This document shows positions 43,854 to 51,485 of a stretch of 64,000 bases of DNA, piece after piece; within the stretch, counting starts at the first letter, position 1, and each line of letters begins with the position of its first letter. Source of the DNA: UKL13-3 sp964392775 (GTDB lineage Bacteria; Bacteroidota; Bacteroidia; UKL13-3); contig CAYMRD010000011.1 of NCBI GenBank assembly GCA_964392775.1, forward strand, positions 1-64,000, in the 5' to 3' direction. Below the pieces are notes generated by a model that saw only the letters and a list, made by a program, of their open reading frames with translations, made no database searches and was not told where the DNA came from. The position numbers were made by a program, and so were the translations under genes.

Positions 43854-44957
43854 ATGAGTAAAAAAGGAAGAATTCTGGTTGCCATGAGTGGCGGCCTGGA
43901 CAGTACGGTTACAGCCGTTATGTTAGCCGAAGAGGGCTACGAAGTAGTAGGGATCACCATGAAAACATGGGACTATGCCACAGCAGGCGGGAGCAAAAAG
44001 GAAACCGGTTGCTGCAGTCTGGATTCCATCAATGATGCCCGAACCATTGCCGTTAAACACGGTATTCACCACATGATTTTAGATATCCGCGAAGAGTTTG
44101 GCGATTTTGTAATCAACAACTTTGTGGATGAGTATATCGCAGGCCGAACCCCCAATCCTTGTGTATTGTGCAATACGCATATCAAATGGGAGGCTTTGCT
44201 CAAACGTGCCAACCAGCTCGATTGTGAGTTTATTGCCACCGGGCATTATGCGCAGGTGCGTAACGAAAACAACCGTTATGTGGTTTCAAAAGGATTGGAT
44301 GAAAACAAAGACCAGTCGTATGTTTTATGGGGATTGAGCCAGTCGAGTCTTGAGCGTACCCGGTTCCCGTTAGGTGGTTTCCGCAAAACGGATATTCGCC
44401 AGATGGCTATTGATATGGGCTATGAAGAACTGGCTAAAAAAAGTGAGAGTTACGAAATATGCTTTGTGCCCGATAATGATTACCGTGGTTTCTTAAAACG
44501 CAGGGTTGAAGGACTGGAAGCGCAGGTAGAAGGCGGAGAGTTTGTAACCCGCGAAGGGAAAGTATTGGGCAAACACCGCGGATATCCGTTTTATACCGTT
44601 GGGCAACGTAAAGGGTTGGAAATTGCCGTTGGTGAACCTTTGTTCGTTTTAGAGATTCAGCCCGAAACCAATAAGGTTGTATTGGGTCGTGAGCATGAGC
44701 TGAAACGCAAAGGGATGTGGGTACGCGGACTGAATATGGGTAAATATGAATACCTTAATGAGCCGCTGGAAGCCCTGACCAAGGTGCGCTACAAGGATGC
44801 AGGTACCACTTCAATGATTGAACAGGAAGACAACCGCATGAAGGTGATCTTTAATGATGATGTGAAAGCCATTGCGCCCGGACAATCAGCTGTGTTTTAT
44901 GAAGGCAATGATGTTGTGGGTGGAGGATGGATTGAAAAGGCGTTTGATGTTGTTTAA
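43854..44957 (+). CDS. mnmA: tRNA-specific 2-thiouridylase MnmA
   Basis: Installs sulfur at C2 of wobble uridine 34 in tRNA-Lys, -Glu and -Gln, using ATP and a persulfide relay. 367 residues match the family. The ATP pyrophosphatase P-loop is AMSGGLDSTV (residues 10-19). The catalytic cysteines are in NPCVLCNTHIKW and SYEICFVPDNDY, as in other MnmA proteins. The central and C-terminal barrel domains are complete (HRGYPFYTVGQRKGLEIA; FDDDVKAIAPGQSAVFYEGN-like end). Single-gene unit. Confidence 0.96.
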   Translation: MSKKGRILVAMSGGLDSTVTAVMLAEEGYEVVGITMKTWDYATAGGSKKETGCCSLDSINDARTIAVKHGIHHMILDIREEFGDFVINNFVDEYIAGRTPNPCVLCNTHIKWEALLKRANQLDCEFIATGHYAQVRNENNRYVVSKGLDENKDQSYVLWGLSQSSLERTRFPLGGFRKTDIRQMAIDMGYEELAKKSESYEICFVPDNDYRGFLKRRVEGLEAQVEGGEFVTREGKVLGKHRGYPFYTVGQRKGLEIAVGEPLFVLEIQPETNKVVLGREHELKRKGMWVRGLNMGKYEYLNEPLEALTKVRYKDAGTTSMIEQEDNRMKVIFNDDVKAIAPGQSAVFYEGNDVVGGGWIEKAFDVV

Positions 44958-44964
44958 TACCAAT

Positions 44965-45017
44965 AGACTGAAGACTGAAGACTGAAGACTAAAGACTAAA
45001 GACTGAAGACTAAAGAT
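44965..45017. repeat. 7-bp tandem repeat, AGACTRA x 7.5
   Basis: Seven and a half head-to-tail copies of AGACTGA or AGACTAA start 8 bp after the mnmA stop codon. The unit AGACTGA dominates at the left and AGACTAA at the right. The minus strand is open across it, but that frame is only the repeat read through. Copy number is likely to vary between strains. The rest of 44958-45457 contains the palindrome at 45177 and no gene. Confidence 0.9.
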
Positions 45018-45176
45018 AGGTTGCTGTCTGCAATTTTGAATGATTGGAATACGCAAAGAAAGATTCACGCAGAGCTGCAAAGGCGCGAGAGTATAGAGAC
45101 GCAGGTAGGAAAGGGACTTTGGTTGATAATAAATGTTATGTATTAGTAAAGTGTTGTTTTTTAGCAATCAGTCCGG

Positions 45177-45257
45177 TCGAGTAGCAATTGCTGAGGATTT
45201 GTAGAGCATTGCGTATCGAGACCAAACACTTCTCGATACGGCTTGCAGCCTACTCGA
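45177..45257. repeat. Nested palindrome (CGAGTAG/CTACTCG with inner CGTATCGAGA hairpin)
   Basis: Outer arms TCGAGTAG (45177-45184) and CTACTCGA (45250-45257) enclose a perfect inner stem CGTATCGAGA (45212-45221)/TCTCGATACG (45231-45240). This two-level hairpin is of a type commonly scattered through Bacteroidota intergenic DNA. It has no T run. Confidence 0.7.
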
Positions 45258-45433
45258 AGTGACTACCAACAACATTACATTAATACATAACCATAATAAA
45301 TTGTCATGACTATATTTTTATAATAGAAGTGAATCTGTGATAATCAGTGGCTAATACTGCCTGCCGGATATGTTTTGAGTATTGATTCCTTGCTCTGTTA
45401 TCCTCACACAATTTGAAGTTTCACCAATCGTTA

Positions 45434-45441
45434 TATATTCG
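45434..45441 (+). promoter_or_regulatory. -7 element TATATTCG for the lipoprotein-subtilase operon
   Basis: TAnnTTCG 16 nt upstream of the GTG start proposed at 45458. It lies downstream of the TTG of the longest frame and so argues for the GTG. Confidence 0.45.
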
Positions 45442-45457
45442 TTTTATTAAAACACTT

Positions 45458-46138
45458 GTGCGATATACATATTATTTGTTTCTGCTGACTGCGGTTATGG
45501 CTGTTGCCTGCAGCAAACCCGCAGCCGATACTACACCCGTTGATTTAGGGTACAATTATTATCCGCTGGCAACAGGCGACACACGGGTGTATCATGTCGA
45601 TTCGATTGTGTACGATAACAATTCGGGCTTTACCACCATTGATACTTTTACCTATTTTTACAAGGAAACAGTTGGTGAAATTTTTACCGATTTGGCCGGC
45701 AAACAAAACCGGATGATTCACCGCTATTTCCGTTGGAGCGATACCTTGCCGTGGACGGAAGCCAATACCTCAACGGCTCTTATCAATGAGTTGCAGGTTC
45801 AGCGGGTAGATGAGAATACAAGATTTGTAAAGCTGGTGTTTCCGCCCGAAAAAGCGAAAATATGGAATGGCAATATGTTTAATGCTCTTCCTCCTGAAAA
45901 CTGGCAAATTACCGCGTTGGATGAACAAGTAAAAGTAGGAAGTATAACCTACCCGCAAACCATGCAGGTGGTACAGAAAAACGAAATCAATTTTATTGAA
46001 GAAATTGTGCGCTACGAAAGGTATGCCCGAAACATTGGAATGGTTTACCTGTTGTCGGATTCAATCAATACACAGGTGGAAGGTTCAAGAGGGTATAGAT
46101 ATCGTTTAACTTTGCTTTCGTTCACTCCACATTCATGA
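45458..46138 (+). CDS. Putative lipoprotein of unknown function (GTG start)
   Basis: No ATG fits the N-terminus. Starting at GTG 45458 gives MRYTYYLFLLTAVMAVAC, a textbook lipoprotein signal with lipobox AVAC. The longest frame from TTG 45413 would put 15 extra residues before it and starts upstream of the promoter element. The mature part of about 210 residues is beta-rich (LGYNYYPLATGDTRVYHVDSIVYDNNSGFTTIDTFTYFYKETVGEIFTDLAGKQNRMIHRYFRWSDTLPW). I do not recognise a family with confidence. The subtilase gene overlaps its stop by 4 bp. Confidence 0.75.
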   Translation: MRYTYYLFLLTAVMAVACSKPAADTTPVDLGYNYYPLATGDTRVYHVDSIVYDNNSGFTTIDTFTYFYKETVGEIFTDLAGKQNRMIHRYFRWSDTLPWTEANTSTALINELQVQRVDENTRFVKLVFPPEKAKIWNGNMFNALPPENWQITALDEQVKVGSITYPQTMQVVQKNEINFIEEIVRYERYARNIGMVYLLSDSINTQVEGSRGYRYRLTLLSFTPHS

Positions 46139-47757
46139 GAAATCTGCTATGGGTTTGGCTGATGTTTCCGCTGATTGCTCCGGCTCAGCAGGTGTATTGG
46201 GTTACTTTTTCGCATAAAGATTCAACGTTCAGCATAAATGAACCACATCGTTTTTTATCGGAACGCGCCATTCAACGCAGAAGTAAAATGGGAATTTCTC
46301 TGTCATCAGTGGACCTGCCTGTTGCCCCTCAGTTTCTTGAAACCCTTCAAACAAATGGGTTTAAGATTGCCGGAAAAAGTAAATGGTTGAATGGCGCAGC
46401 CGTTGTTGCACGAAATAAAGAAGCGCTCAAAAGCTTTCCATTCATCCAATCTGTTTTACTTTTGGGTTCATACAAAGCTCCCCGGAATACGAAGATGCAG
46501 GATGCTGTTCAGTCTGATACCGGCAGCAGGTTTGGGAAAATAGGAACAAACGATTCGAGTGGGTATGGGGTGAGCTATAAACAACTTCAACAAATTAATC
46601 TTCCGGTTTACCATAAAAACTTTTCAGGTGAAGGCGTTTGGATTGCGGTATTGGATGCGGGTTTTTACAAGGCTCGTCAACATCCGGCATTTCAATCCTT
46701 GTTTCAATCGGGACGTGTATTGGCCACCCACGATTTTGTAACAGGCGATAGCAATGTGTTTAATGATGATGATCATGGACTGGCTGTCCTGTCATGCCTG
46801 GCTGCCAATCAACAAGGCGTATACAAAGGTTCGGCACCCGATGCCGGTTATATCTTATTGCGTTGTGAAGATGCAGATTCGGAGATGCCCATTGAAGAGG
46901 TGTTTTGGGCCGAAGCAGCCGAGTTTGCCGATAGTATGGGCGTTGATCTGATCAACTCATCGTTGGGTTATAATGAGTTTGACGAGCCGTGGCTAAACCA
47001 TACCCGAAAAGAACTTAACGGACATTCAACACTCATATCCCAAGCCGCTTCTATTGCCGTATCAACAGGAATGACGGTAGTGAACAGTGCAGGTAATGAA
47101 GGGGATGGAGACTGGAGGTATATCGCAGTTCCGGCTGACGTATCATCGGTTATTACGGTTGGAGGTGTTGATGCAAAAGGTCATTATGTGGCCTTTAGCT
47201 CGGTTGGTACGGGGGCCAAAAAAGACATTAAACCCGATGTGGTAGCATTGGCCGATAATGTATGGGTGGCCTCTCCATCCGGCTCATATTATCAGGGTGA
47301 TGGAACCTCCTATGCAGGGCCGATAATGTCCGGAGCAGTAGCTTGTTTAATGCAGCAATATCCGAATACAACACCCGGTAAACTACAGCTTGCTTTGCAC
47401 CAAAGCGGCAATCAATATTATAAATCCGATCAATATGTGGGTTATGGCATTCCGGATATGGTGCTGGCTTCGGGCATACTTGGAGCCGGTTTATTAACTA
47501 CAGATACCCTGATGGATGTTCGCAGGCTGAAAGACCGGAAATTGCATATCCTGTTTGTGTCCGGTACAGAACAAAAGCTGAATATAACAGTGAGCAAACC
47601 GGATGGAACGGTACTGTTGACGGAATCGGCTGCCGTGAAAAAGGGAGCCAACCGGTTGCCTTTGCACAAATCGCGGAAGTTAGCCTCTGGAAATTATAAG
47701 GTAATTTGTAAAAGTAGTTTAACTTTGAGTCAGGAAGTTGATATCATGTTGCCATGA
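46135..47757 (+). CDS. Secreted S8 family serine protease (subtilase)
   Basis: 540 residues with signal peptide MRNLLWVWLMFPLIAPAQ. A propeptide-like N-terminal domain (about 20-150) precedes the catalytic triad: Asp in IAVLDAGFYK, His in DDDHGLAVLSC, Ser in GDGTSYAGPIMSG, with oxyanion Asn in NSAGNEGDGDW. The C-terminal 90 residues are a beta domain (LHILFVSGTEQKLNITVSKPDGTVLL to SQEVDIML). They resemble a sorting-domain fold but lack the usual YPNP start, so T9SS export is uncertain. ATGA overlaps join it to the lipoprotein before and the DUF1569 gene after. Confidence 0.92.
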   Translation: MRNLLWVWLMFPLIAPAQQVYWVTFSHKDSTFSINEPHRFLSERAIQRRSKMGISLSSVDLPVAPQFLETLQTNGFKIAGKSKWLNGAAVVARNKEALKSFPFIQSVLLLGSYKAPRNTKMQDAVQSDTGSRFGKIGTNDSSGYGVSYKQLQQINLPVYHKNFSGEGVWIAVLDAGFYKARQHPAFQSLFQSGRVLATHDFVTGDSNVFNDDDHGLAVLSCLAANQQGVYKGSAPDAGYILLRCEDADSEMPIEEVFWAEAAEFADSMGVDLINSSLGYNEFDEPWLNHTRKELNGHSTLISQAASIAVSTGMTVVNSAGNEGDGDWRYIAVPADVSSVITVGGVDAKGHYVAFSSVGTGAKKDIKPDVVALADNVWVASPSGSYYQGDGTSYAGPIMSGAVACLMQQYPNTTPGKLQLALHQSGNQYYKSDQYVGYGIPDMVLASGILGAGLLTTDTLMDVRRLKDRKLHILFVSGTEQKLNITVSKPDGTVLLTESAAVKKGANRLPLHKSRKLASGNYKVICKSSLTLSQEVDIMLP

Positions 47758-48248
47758 AAACTGTCGAAAAGCTTGAGTACTGGTTTGAAGAAGAATTGCC
47801 GGGATTGTTGTCAAAGCTCAAACCCGAAACACCACCCGAATGGGGGAGCATGAATGCCACTCAAATGCTGGATCATTTAAGTGAGGTGTTTAACCTGGCG
47901 ATGGTCGAATACATTCTTCCTGTCGAAACAATTTCGGAGAAAGCCGGTAAATACAAAACGGTTGGGTTGTTGAGCGACCGTCCGATGCCCAAAGGATTTA
48001 ACAATCCCATCTTAAAACTATTGATTAAAACTACGGAGCCGGCTTTTGATGAAGCACGTACCCGTTTAACCGAACGGTACTACGCTTTTAAAAACTATTT
48101 TGCCACGCATCCCGGAGCAGAAACGCCTCATAATATGTTTGGATACCTCAATTATCATGAGTGGTTATGGTTTCACTACAAACATTTTCTGCACCATCTG
48201 GCACAGTTTGGTTTAGTGCCGTATCACGAGAAAATCGAACTAAAGTAG
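47754..48248 (+). CDS. DUF1569/DinB-like protein
   Basis: 164 residues of a mostly helical protein. MNATQMLDHLSEVFNLAM and the C-terminal FGYLNYHEWLWFHYKHFLHHLAQFGLVP carry the spaced histidines of the DinB-like four-helix bundle, in the arrangement of DUF1569. Possible thiol S-transferase or metal-binding role by family analogy. Its ATG overlaps the subtilase stop (ATGA), and its end overlaps the convergent bshB1 by 9 bp. Confidence 0.8.
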   Translation: MKTVEKLEYWFEEELPGLLSKLKPETPPEWGSMNATQMLDHLSEVFNLAMVEYILPVETISEKAGKYKTVGLLSDRPMPKGFNNPILKLLIKTTEPAFDEARTRLTERYYAFKNYFATHPGAETPHNMFGYLNYHEWLWFHYKHFLHHLAQFGLVPYHEKIELK

Positions 48249-48956
48249 AGCAGTTAAATCTTTAGTGCCAACAGGGCGTTTCACCGTAAAGGCTTCGGCA
48301 TATTTTGCTCCGATGGGTCTTCCAAATTCACGTGCGCGGGCTTCTAAAAAGTCAAAAAAATCTTTTGTTGAAATCGGTGATTCAGGCTCGGTTGATTCGG
48401 GATTGTAGAACTGTGACGAATATGCTTTGATGCATTCTATTTTCTGCTCAAAATAAGGTGTGATATCCACTATGATATCCGGTTTGGTATGGTAATCCTG
48501 AATATAATGGTAGATGGCTTTGGGGCGCCATTCTGTTTGGTCTTTACCTTTGTGAATGGTTTCGATCCGTCTCAACCCCGATAAAAAACAGGCATCATGC
48601 ACCAATGAAGCCGCACGGCCATGGTCGATATGGCGGTCGAATTCAGAGTTACACAATACAATTTCGGGTTGGTATTTGCGTACCATCTCAATGATTTGCA
48701 ATTGGTGGTGTTCGTTGTTTTCAAAAAAGCCATCGCGCATTCTCAGGTTCTCACGTACACTGATACCCATAATCTCGGATGAACGGGTAGCTTCACGGTC
48801 GCGCAAATCAGCACTTCCACGGGTGCCCAGTTCGCCACGGGTCAAATCAACAATGCCCACTTTTTTGCCTAAGGCAAGGTGAGCCAAAACGGTTCCGCAG
48901 GCGGCAAGTTCAATATCATCAGGGTGTGCAGCAAAAGCAAGAATATCCAATTTCAT
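48240..48956 (-). CDS. bshB1: Bacillithiol biosynthesis deacetylase BshB1
   Basis: Zinc deacetylase of the LmbE/PIG-L family that removes acetyl from GlcNAc-malate in bacillithiol synthesis. 238 residues. Metal motif AFAAHPDDIELAACG at residues 7-21, EATRSSEIMGI, and the second motif FDRHIDHGRAASLVHDA. The C-terminal SQF-rich region (AYSSQFYNPESTEPE) follows BshB1 rather than MshB. It shows that this organism makes bacillithiol. Start supported by TATATTCG 4 nt upstream. Confidence 0.93.
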   Translation of the reverse strand: MKLDILAFAAHPDDIELAACGTVLAHLALGKKVGIVDLTRGELGTRGSADLRDREATRSSEIMGISVRENLRMRDGFFENNEHHQLQIIEMVRKYQPEIVLCNSEFDRHIDHGRAASLVHDACFLSGLRRIETIHKGKDQTEWRPKAIYHYIQDYHTKPDIIVDITPYFEQKIECIKAYSSQFYNPESTEPESPISTKDFFDFLEARAREFGRPIGAKYAEAFTVKRPVGTKDLTALL

Positions 48957-48960
48957 GGCG

Positions 48961-48968
48961 CGAATATA
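48961..48968 (-). promoter_or_regulatory. Promoter TATATTCG, 4 nt from the bshB1 start (leaderless)
   Basis: TAnnTTCG on the minus strand, then CGCC, then the ATG at 48956. The same CGCC-ATG junction is seen at 58667-58671. Confidence 0.5.
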
Positions 48969-48981
48969 GGGTTAATCAACC

Positions 48982-50034
48982 TTATTGTTGGATAATCACC
49001 TTGTCTGAAACCGGCCAAGCCGTGCACAACAATACTCTTCCGCTGTTCACTTCACGGTCGGTAAGCACTTCATTGCGTTGCATATTTACTTTTCCGTCCA
49101 CAAGGTTGGCCGAACAGGTAGAGCAAATACCTGTTTGGCAACTGTAAGGGTAATCAATCTTCTGTTCCTGTATCGCATTTAAAATGGTTTGGTTGGATGC
49201 TACTTGCAGGTGGTGTGTTTGTCCATTGGCCAATCGTACCTCCACCTTACAATTTTTGATTATGATTGGTGTTTCGTGGTGCAGCGTGCCATCATCTTCA
49301 TCCGCTTCATCTTCGTGCGGAACAAAGGTTTCTTTAAAGAGTTGGTTTTCGGCAAAGCCAAGGGTGAGCAATACAATGCGGCACATCAGCATATAATCGG
49401 CCGGACCGCACATATAACAAAACGTGTGAGGTGTAACCGGTGCATATTGGGTAGCCAGCTCTTCAAGCATATCGCGGTTGAGGCGGGCCTTTAATAAGTT
49501 TTTGCTGTCGCTCCACAGGTAAATGATGCGCAACCGTTCGGGATAGTTGGTTCGCCACCTTTCCAGCTCATCATAAAACAAAGTATGTTCTTTGCCGTGA
49601 TTGCTGTATACAAGCGTAATAGTTGTATTGGATTCAACTGTAAGAGCCGATTTAAGAATGGAGAAGACAGGAGTGATGCCGGTTCCGGCTGCCAGTAATA
49701 GTAAATTATTGTGTTGATTGGCTGAGGTTGAATAGGTGAATACTCCTGATGGTTGAAGCACCGTCAATGAATCACCAACTTTGATTTGGTCATGTAAATA
49801 CCTTGACACTTCACCATTGTCAATGCGTTTGACCGAAATAGCCAAAGGCTCATTAAGTATGGGAGCATTGTGCAACGAATAAGCCCTGCGCACCAGGCGG
49901 GAGCCGAAACGCAATTCGATGGAGATAAATTGTCCCGGTATCTGATGAAACCCGGCAGGTTTGCTCAGCTCAAATGTTTTAACATCATTGGGCTGGTTGA
50001 TGATTCGGATAACAGTTGCGGTATATTGCTTCAT
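48982..50034 (-). CDS. Flavin/2Fe-2S oxidoreductase, PaaE-like (ferredoxin-NADP reductase fused to ferredoxin)
   Basis: The ATG at 50034 gives 350 residues. Order: FAD domain with LRFGSRLVRRAYSLHN (RxYS motif), NAD(P) domain with LLAAGTGITPVFSILKSAL and YVCGPADYM-like FCYMCGPADYM, then a C-terminal plant-type ferredoxin domain with CQTGICSTCSANL and a fourth Cys (LCTAWP). This is the architecture of PaaE and similar phenol/phenylacetyl-CoA oxygenase reductases, but no oxygenase genes are near. It may reduce other partners, for example a fatty acid desaturase or hydroxylase. Confidence 0.9.
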   Translation of the reverse strand: MKQYTATVIRIINQPNDVKTFELSKPAGFHQIPGQFISIELRFGSRLVRRAYSLHNAPILNEPLAISVKRIDNGEVSRYLHDQIKVGDSLTVLQPSGVFTYSTSANQHNNLLLLAAGTGITPVFSILKSALTVESNTTITLVYSNHGKEHTLFYDELERWRTNYPERLRIIYLWSDSKNLLKARLNRDMLEELATQYAPVTPHTFCYMCGPADYMLMCRIVLLTLGFAENQLFKETFVPHEDEADEDDGTLHHETPIIIKNCKVEVRLANGQTHHLQVASNQTILNAIQEQKIDYPYSCQTGICSTCSANLVDGKVNMQRNEVLTDREVNSGRVLLCTAWPVSDKVIIQQ

Positions 50035-50140
50035 GCAGGGCGCAACATACAAAAACCTAAGATTGTTGTCCGAGTTTTTTTATGCCTTTCGTCCTTTTTT
50101 CTTGATGCTTCGACCTAGCTCAGCATAAATTTCAAATGAC

Positions 50141-50168
50141 AAAAAAATCAATCCCGGCTATCGGGATT
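50141..50168 (-). terminator. Rho-independent terminator overlapping the stop of the peroxidase gene
   Basis: AATCCCG-(ATAGC)-CGGGATT on the minus strand followed by a T-rich run (A run at 50141-50147 on +). The stem overlaps the stop codon of the glutathione peroxidase gene. Confidence 0.75.
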
Positions 50169-50661
50169 ACAGCAACTCTTCAATGGCTTTGCAAACTCTG
50201 TCGGAGGTAGGTTTGGTAAACGGGAAGAAATAATCAACTACTTCGCCTTTACGGTTAATGAGGTATTTGTGGAAGTTCCAGCGGGGAGTGCTGTTGAGTT
50301 TCCCATTGAGTTTTTTGCTGGCTAAAAACTGAAACAGGGGATGTGCATTTGCACCTTTGATGGTCACTTTTTCAAAAACAGGAAAGGTGGTTCGGAACTG
50401 CGACTCGCAAAATTCTTCCAATTCTTTTCCTGTGAGGGGTTCCTGCTTACCAAAATCGTTTGAGGGGAACGCCAATACCGAAAACCCCTGGTCGCGGTAG
50501 GTACGGTACAAGGTTTCCAATTGGGCATATTGAGGTGTAAATCCACATTCGGAAGCAGTGTTCACAATCAGCAAAACCTTATCTTTAAAGGTGCTGATGG
50601 GAACTGTCTGGCCTTCAATGTGAATAGCTTCGAACGAATAGATATTGGGTACTTTTTTCAT
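50167..50661 (-). CDS. Glutathione peroxidase-like (thioredoxin-type) peroxidase
   Basis: The ATG at 50661 gives 164 residues. Peroxidatic Cys in NTASECGFTPQYAQL, conserved WNFHKYLINR, and a resolving-type Cys in LEEFCESQFRTTFP that fits the two-Cys, thioredoxin-dependent branch. The segment usually written FPCNQFGxQEP reads FPSNDFGKQEP: Ser replaces Cys and Asp replaces the tetrad Gln, a variant I recall from other Bacteroidota. It reduces lipid or hydrogen peroxides in the cytoplasm. Its terminator overlaps the stop. Confidence 0.9.
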   Translation of the reverse strand: MKKVPNIYSFEAIHIEGQTVPISTFKDKVLLIVNTASECGFTPQYAQLETLYRTYRDQGFSVLAFPSNDFGKQEPLTGKELEEFCESQFRTTFPVFEKVTIKGANAHPLFQFLASKKLNGKLNSTPRWNFHKYLINRKGEVVDYFFPFTKPTSDRVCKAIEELL

Positions 50662-50753
50662 GATTGTATATCCTGCAAACATTCTGAAAATCAAATGGTT
50701 TTAAAATGAGAATTGTCACCCGGAATTCAGTTTTTTATTACAGATTTGCAGCC

Positions 50754-50984
50754 ATGGAAATGTTCGTTATTTATCCGGTGTTTTTGGGTATGTCGGTAGC
50801 CGTGGCAGAGCTTGCCCGGCAACGCGGGTATTCAGGTCGCTGGTGGTTTTTGATCTCCACATTATTGCCCATAATATCCATCTTTATCTTGTTTATGCTG
50901 AAGAAAAAAGAACGTAAACCGGGCAAAACACCGAAATGGGCTGAACAACGCCCGGTGAATGATACGGTGATTTACAGGAAATAA
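50754..50984 (+). CDS. Small hypothetical membrane protein
   Basis: The ATG at 50754 gives 76 residues: MEMFVIYPVFLGMSVAVAELARQRGYSGRWWFLISTLLPIISIFILFMLKKKERKPG. Two transmembrane helices (about 4-20 and 31-48) flank a short basic loop with GRWW, and a charged tail ends the protein. GATTTGCAGCC sits immediately before the start and resembles a -7 element. The longer frame from 50706 lies upstream of that. Family not recognised. Confidence 0.55.
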   Translation: MEMFVIYPVFLGMSVAVAELARQRGYSGRWWFLISTLLPIISIFILFMLKKKERKPGKTPKWAEQRPVNDTVIYRK

Positions 50985-51066
50985 GGAGAATCGCCACAGA
51001 TTTAGCAAAGATTAATGAGGTATGGCGTACAGTTACGTTCCTGTATTCATTACTGTAACCCCAGCT

Positions 51067-51195
51067 AATCCCACAGGGATTGTATGTTGGTAAGAGGCTG
51101 CGTCTGCAACGTCCTGCTAACCCCGTAGGGGTTGTATATCGGTAAACAGATGACCATACTCCCGGCCGGCCCCGTAGGGGCCGCACATCGGTGGC
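51067..51195. repeat. Array of family 2 palindromes (three units)
   Basis: Three units at 51067-51093, 51119-51146 and 51168-51195: AATCCCACAGGGATT, AACCCCGTAGGGGTT and GGCCCCGTAGGGGCC, each followed by TGTATRTYGGTAA or CGCACATCGGTGG. The arms keep pairing while their bases change (compensatory differences), so structure appears to be conserved rather than sequence. The interval 50985-51485 has no gene. Confidence 0.8.
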
Positions 51196-51245
51196 ATTGA
51201 TTTTTATTGCACATTGTTTGTTTTAAACGTTATGCCCGCGTGAGC

Positions 51246-51381
51246 GATTGCAGCGGAAATCCTTTTGCGTTGGGCTTGCAGGTAAGGAGCAAAAGATTTG
51301 AGCGAAAAGCGCGACCCTGCAAGGATGTGCCACTACTTTGCCTTTTGATTAACCGAAATGCTGCTGCACATCCTTGCAGGG
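51246..51381. repeat. Structured intergenic element with 16-bp inverted repeat
   Basis: It starts with GATTGCAGCGGAAATCC (51246) and the related GATTTGAGCGAAAAGCG (51295), an imperfect direct repeat separated by a TTTTGC/GCAAAA hairpin. It ends with a perfect 16-bp inverted repeat: CCCTGCAAGGATGTGC (51315) and GCACATCCTTGCAGGG (51366-51381). I recall similar GATT-AGCGGAAA blocks in other Bacteroidota genomes. No reading frame. Confidence 0.65.
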
Positions 51382-51473
51382 ACACGCCCACTCTTAACTG
51401 TTGGTACTCTAAAAGCACTCGATATGAGGTTTTTAAATTTGCTTTCGGGTAGAGCTTCTCCCGAAATAATTCC

Positions 51474-51481
51474 TACATTTG
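51474..51481 (+). promoter_or_regulatory. Promoter TACATTTG, 4 nt from the ccmC start (leaderless)
   Basis: Perfect TAnnTTTG followed by CACC and the GTG at 51486, predicting a leaderless mRNA with a GTG start for the ccm operon. Confidence 0.6.
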
Positions 51482-51485
51482 CACC

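Noticed and set aside
44886..45167. 93-codon open frame on the minus strand
   Set aside because: It translates the AGACTRA tandem repeat and AT-rich spacer (SLQSLVFSLQSSVFS), overlaps the end of mnmA, and has no start signal or domain.
44958..45260. CRISPR array or tRNA cluster in the repeat-rich interval
   Set aside because: The tandem units are only 7 bp without spacers and the palindrome does not fold as a tRNA.
50985..51485. CRISPR array in the palindrome-rich interval
   Set aside because: The three units differ in sequence, have irregular spacing, and no cas gene is near; they are dispersed palindromes.
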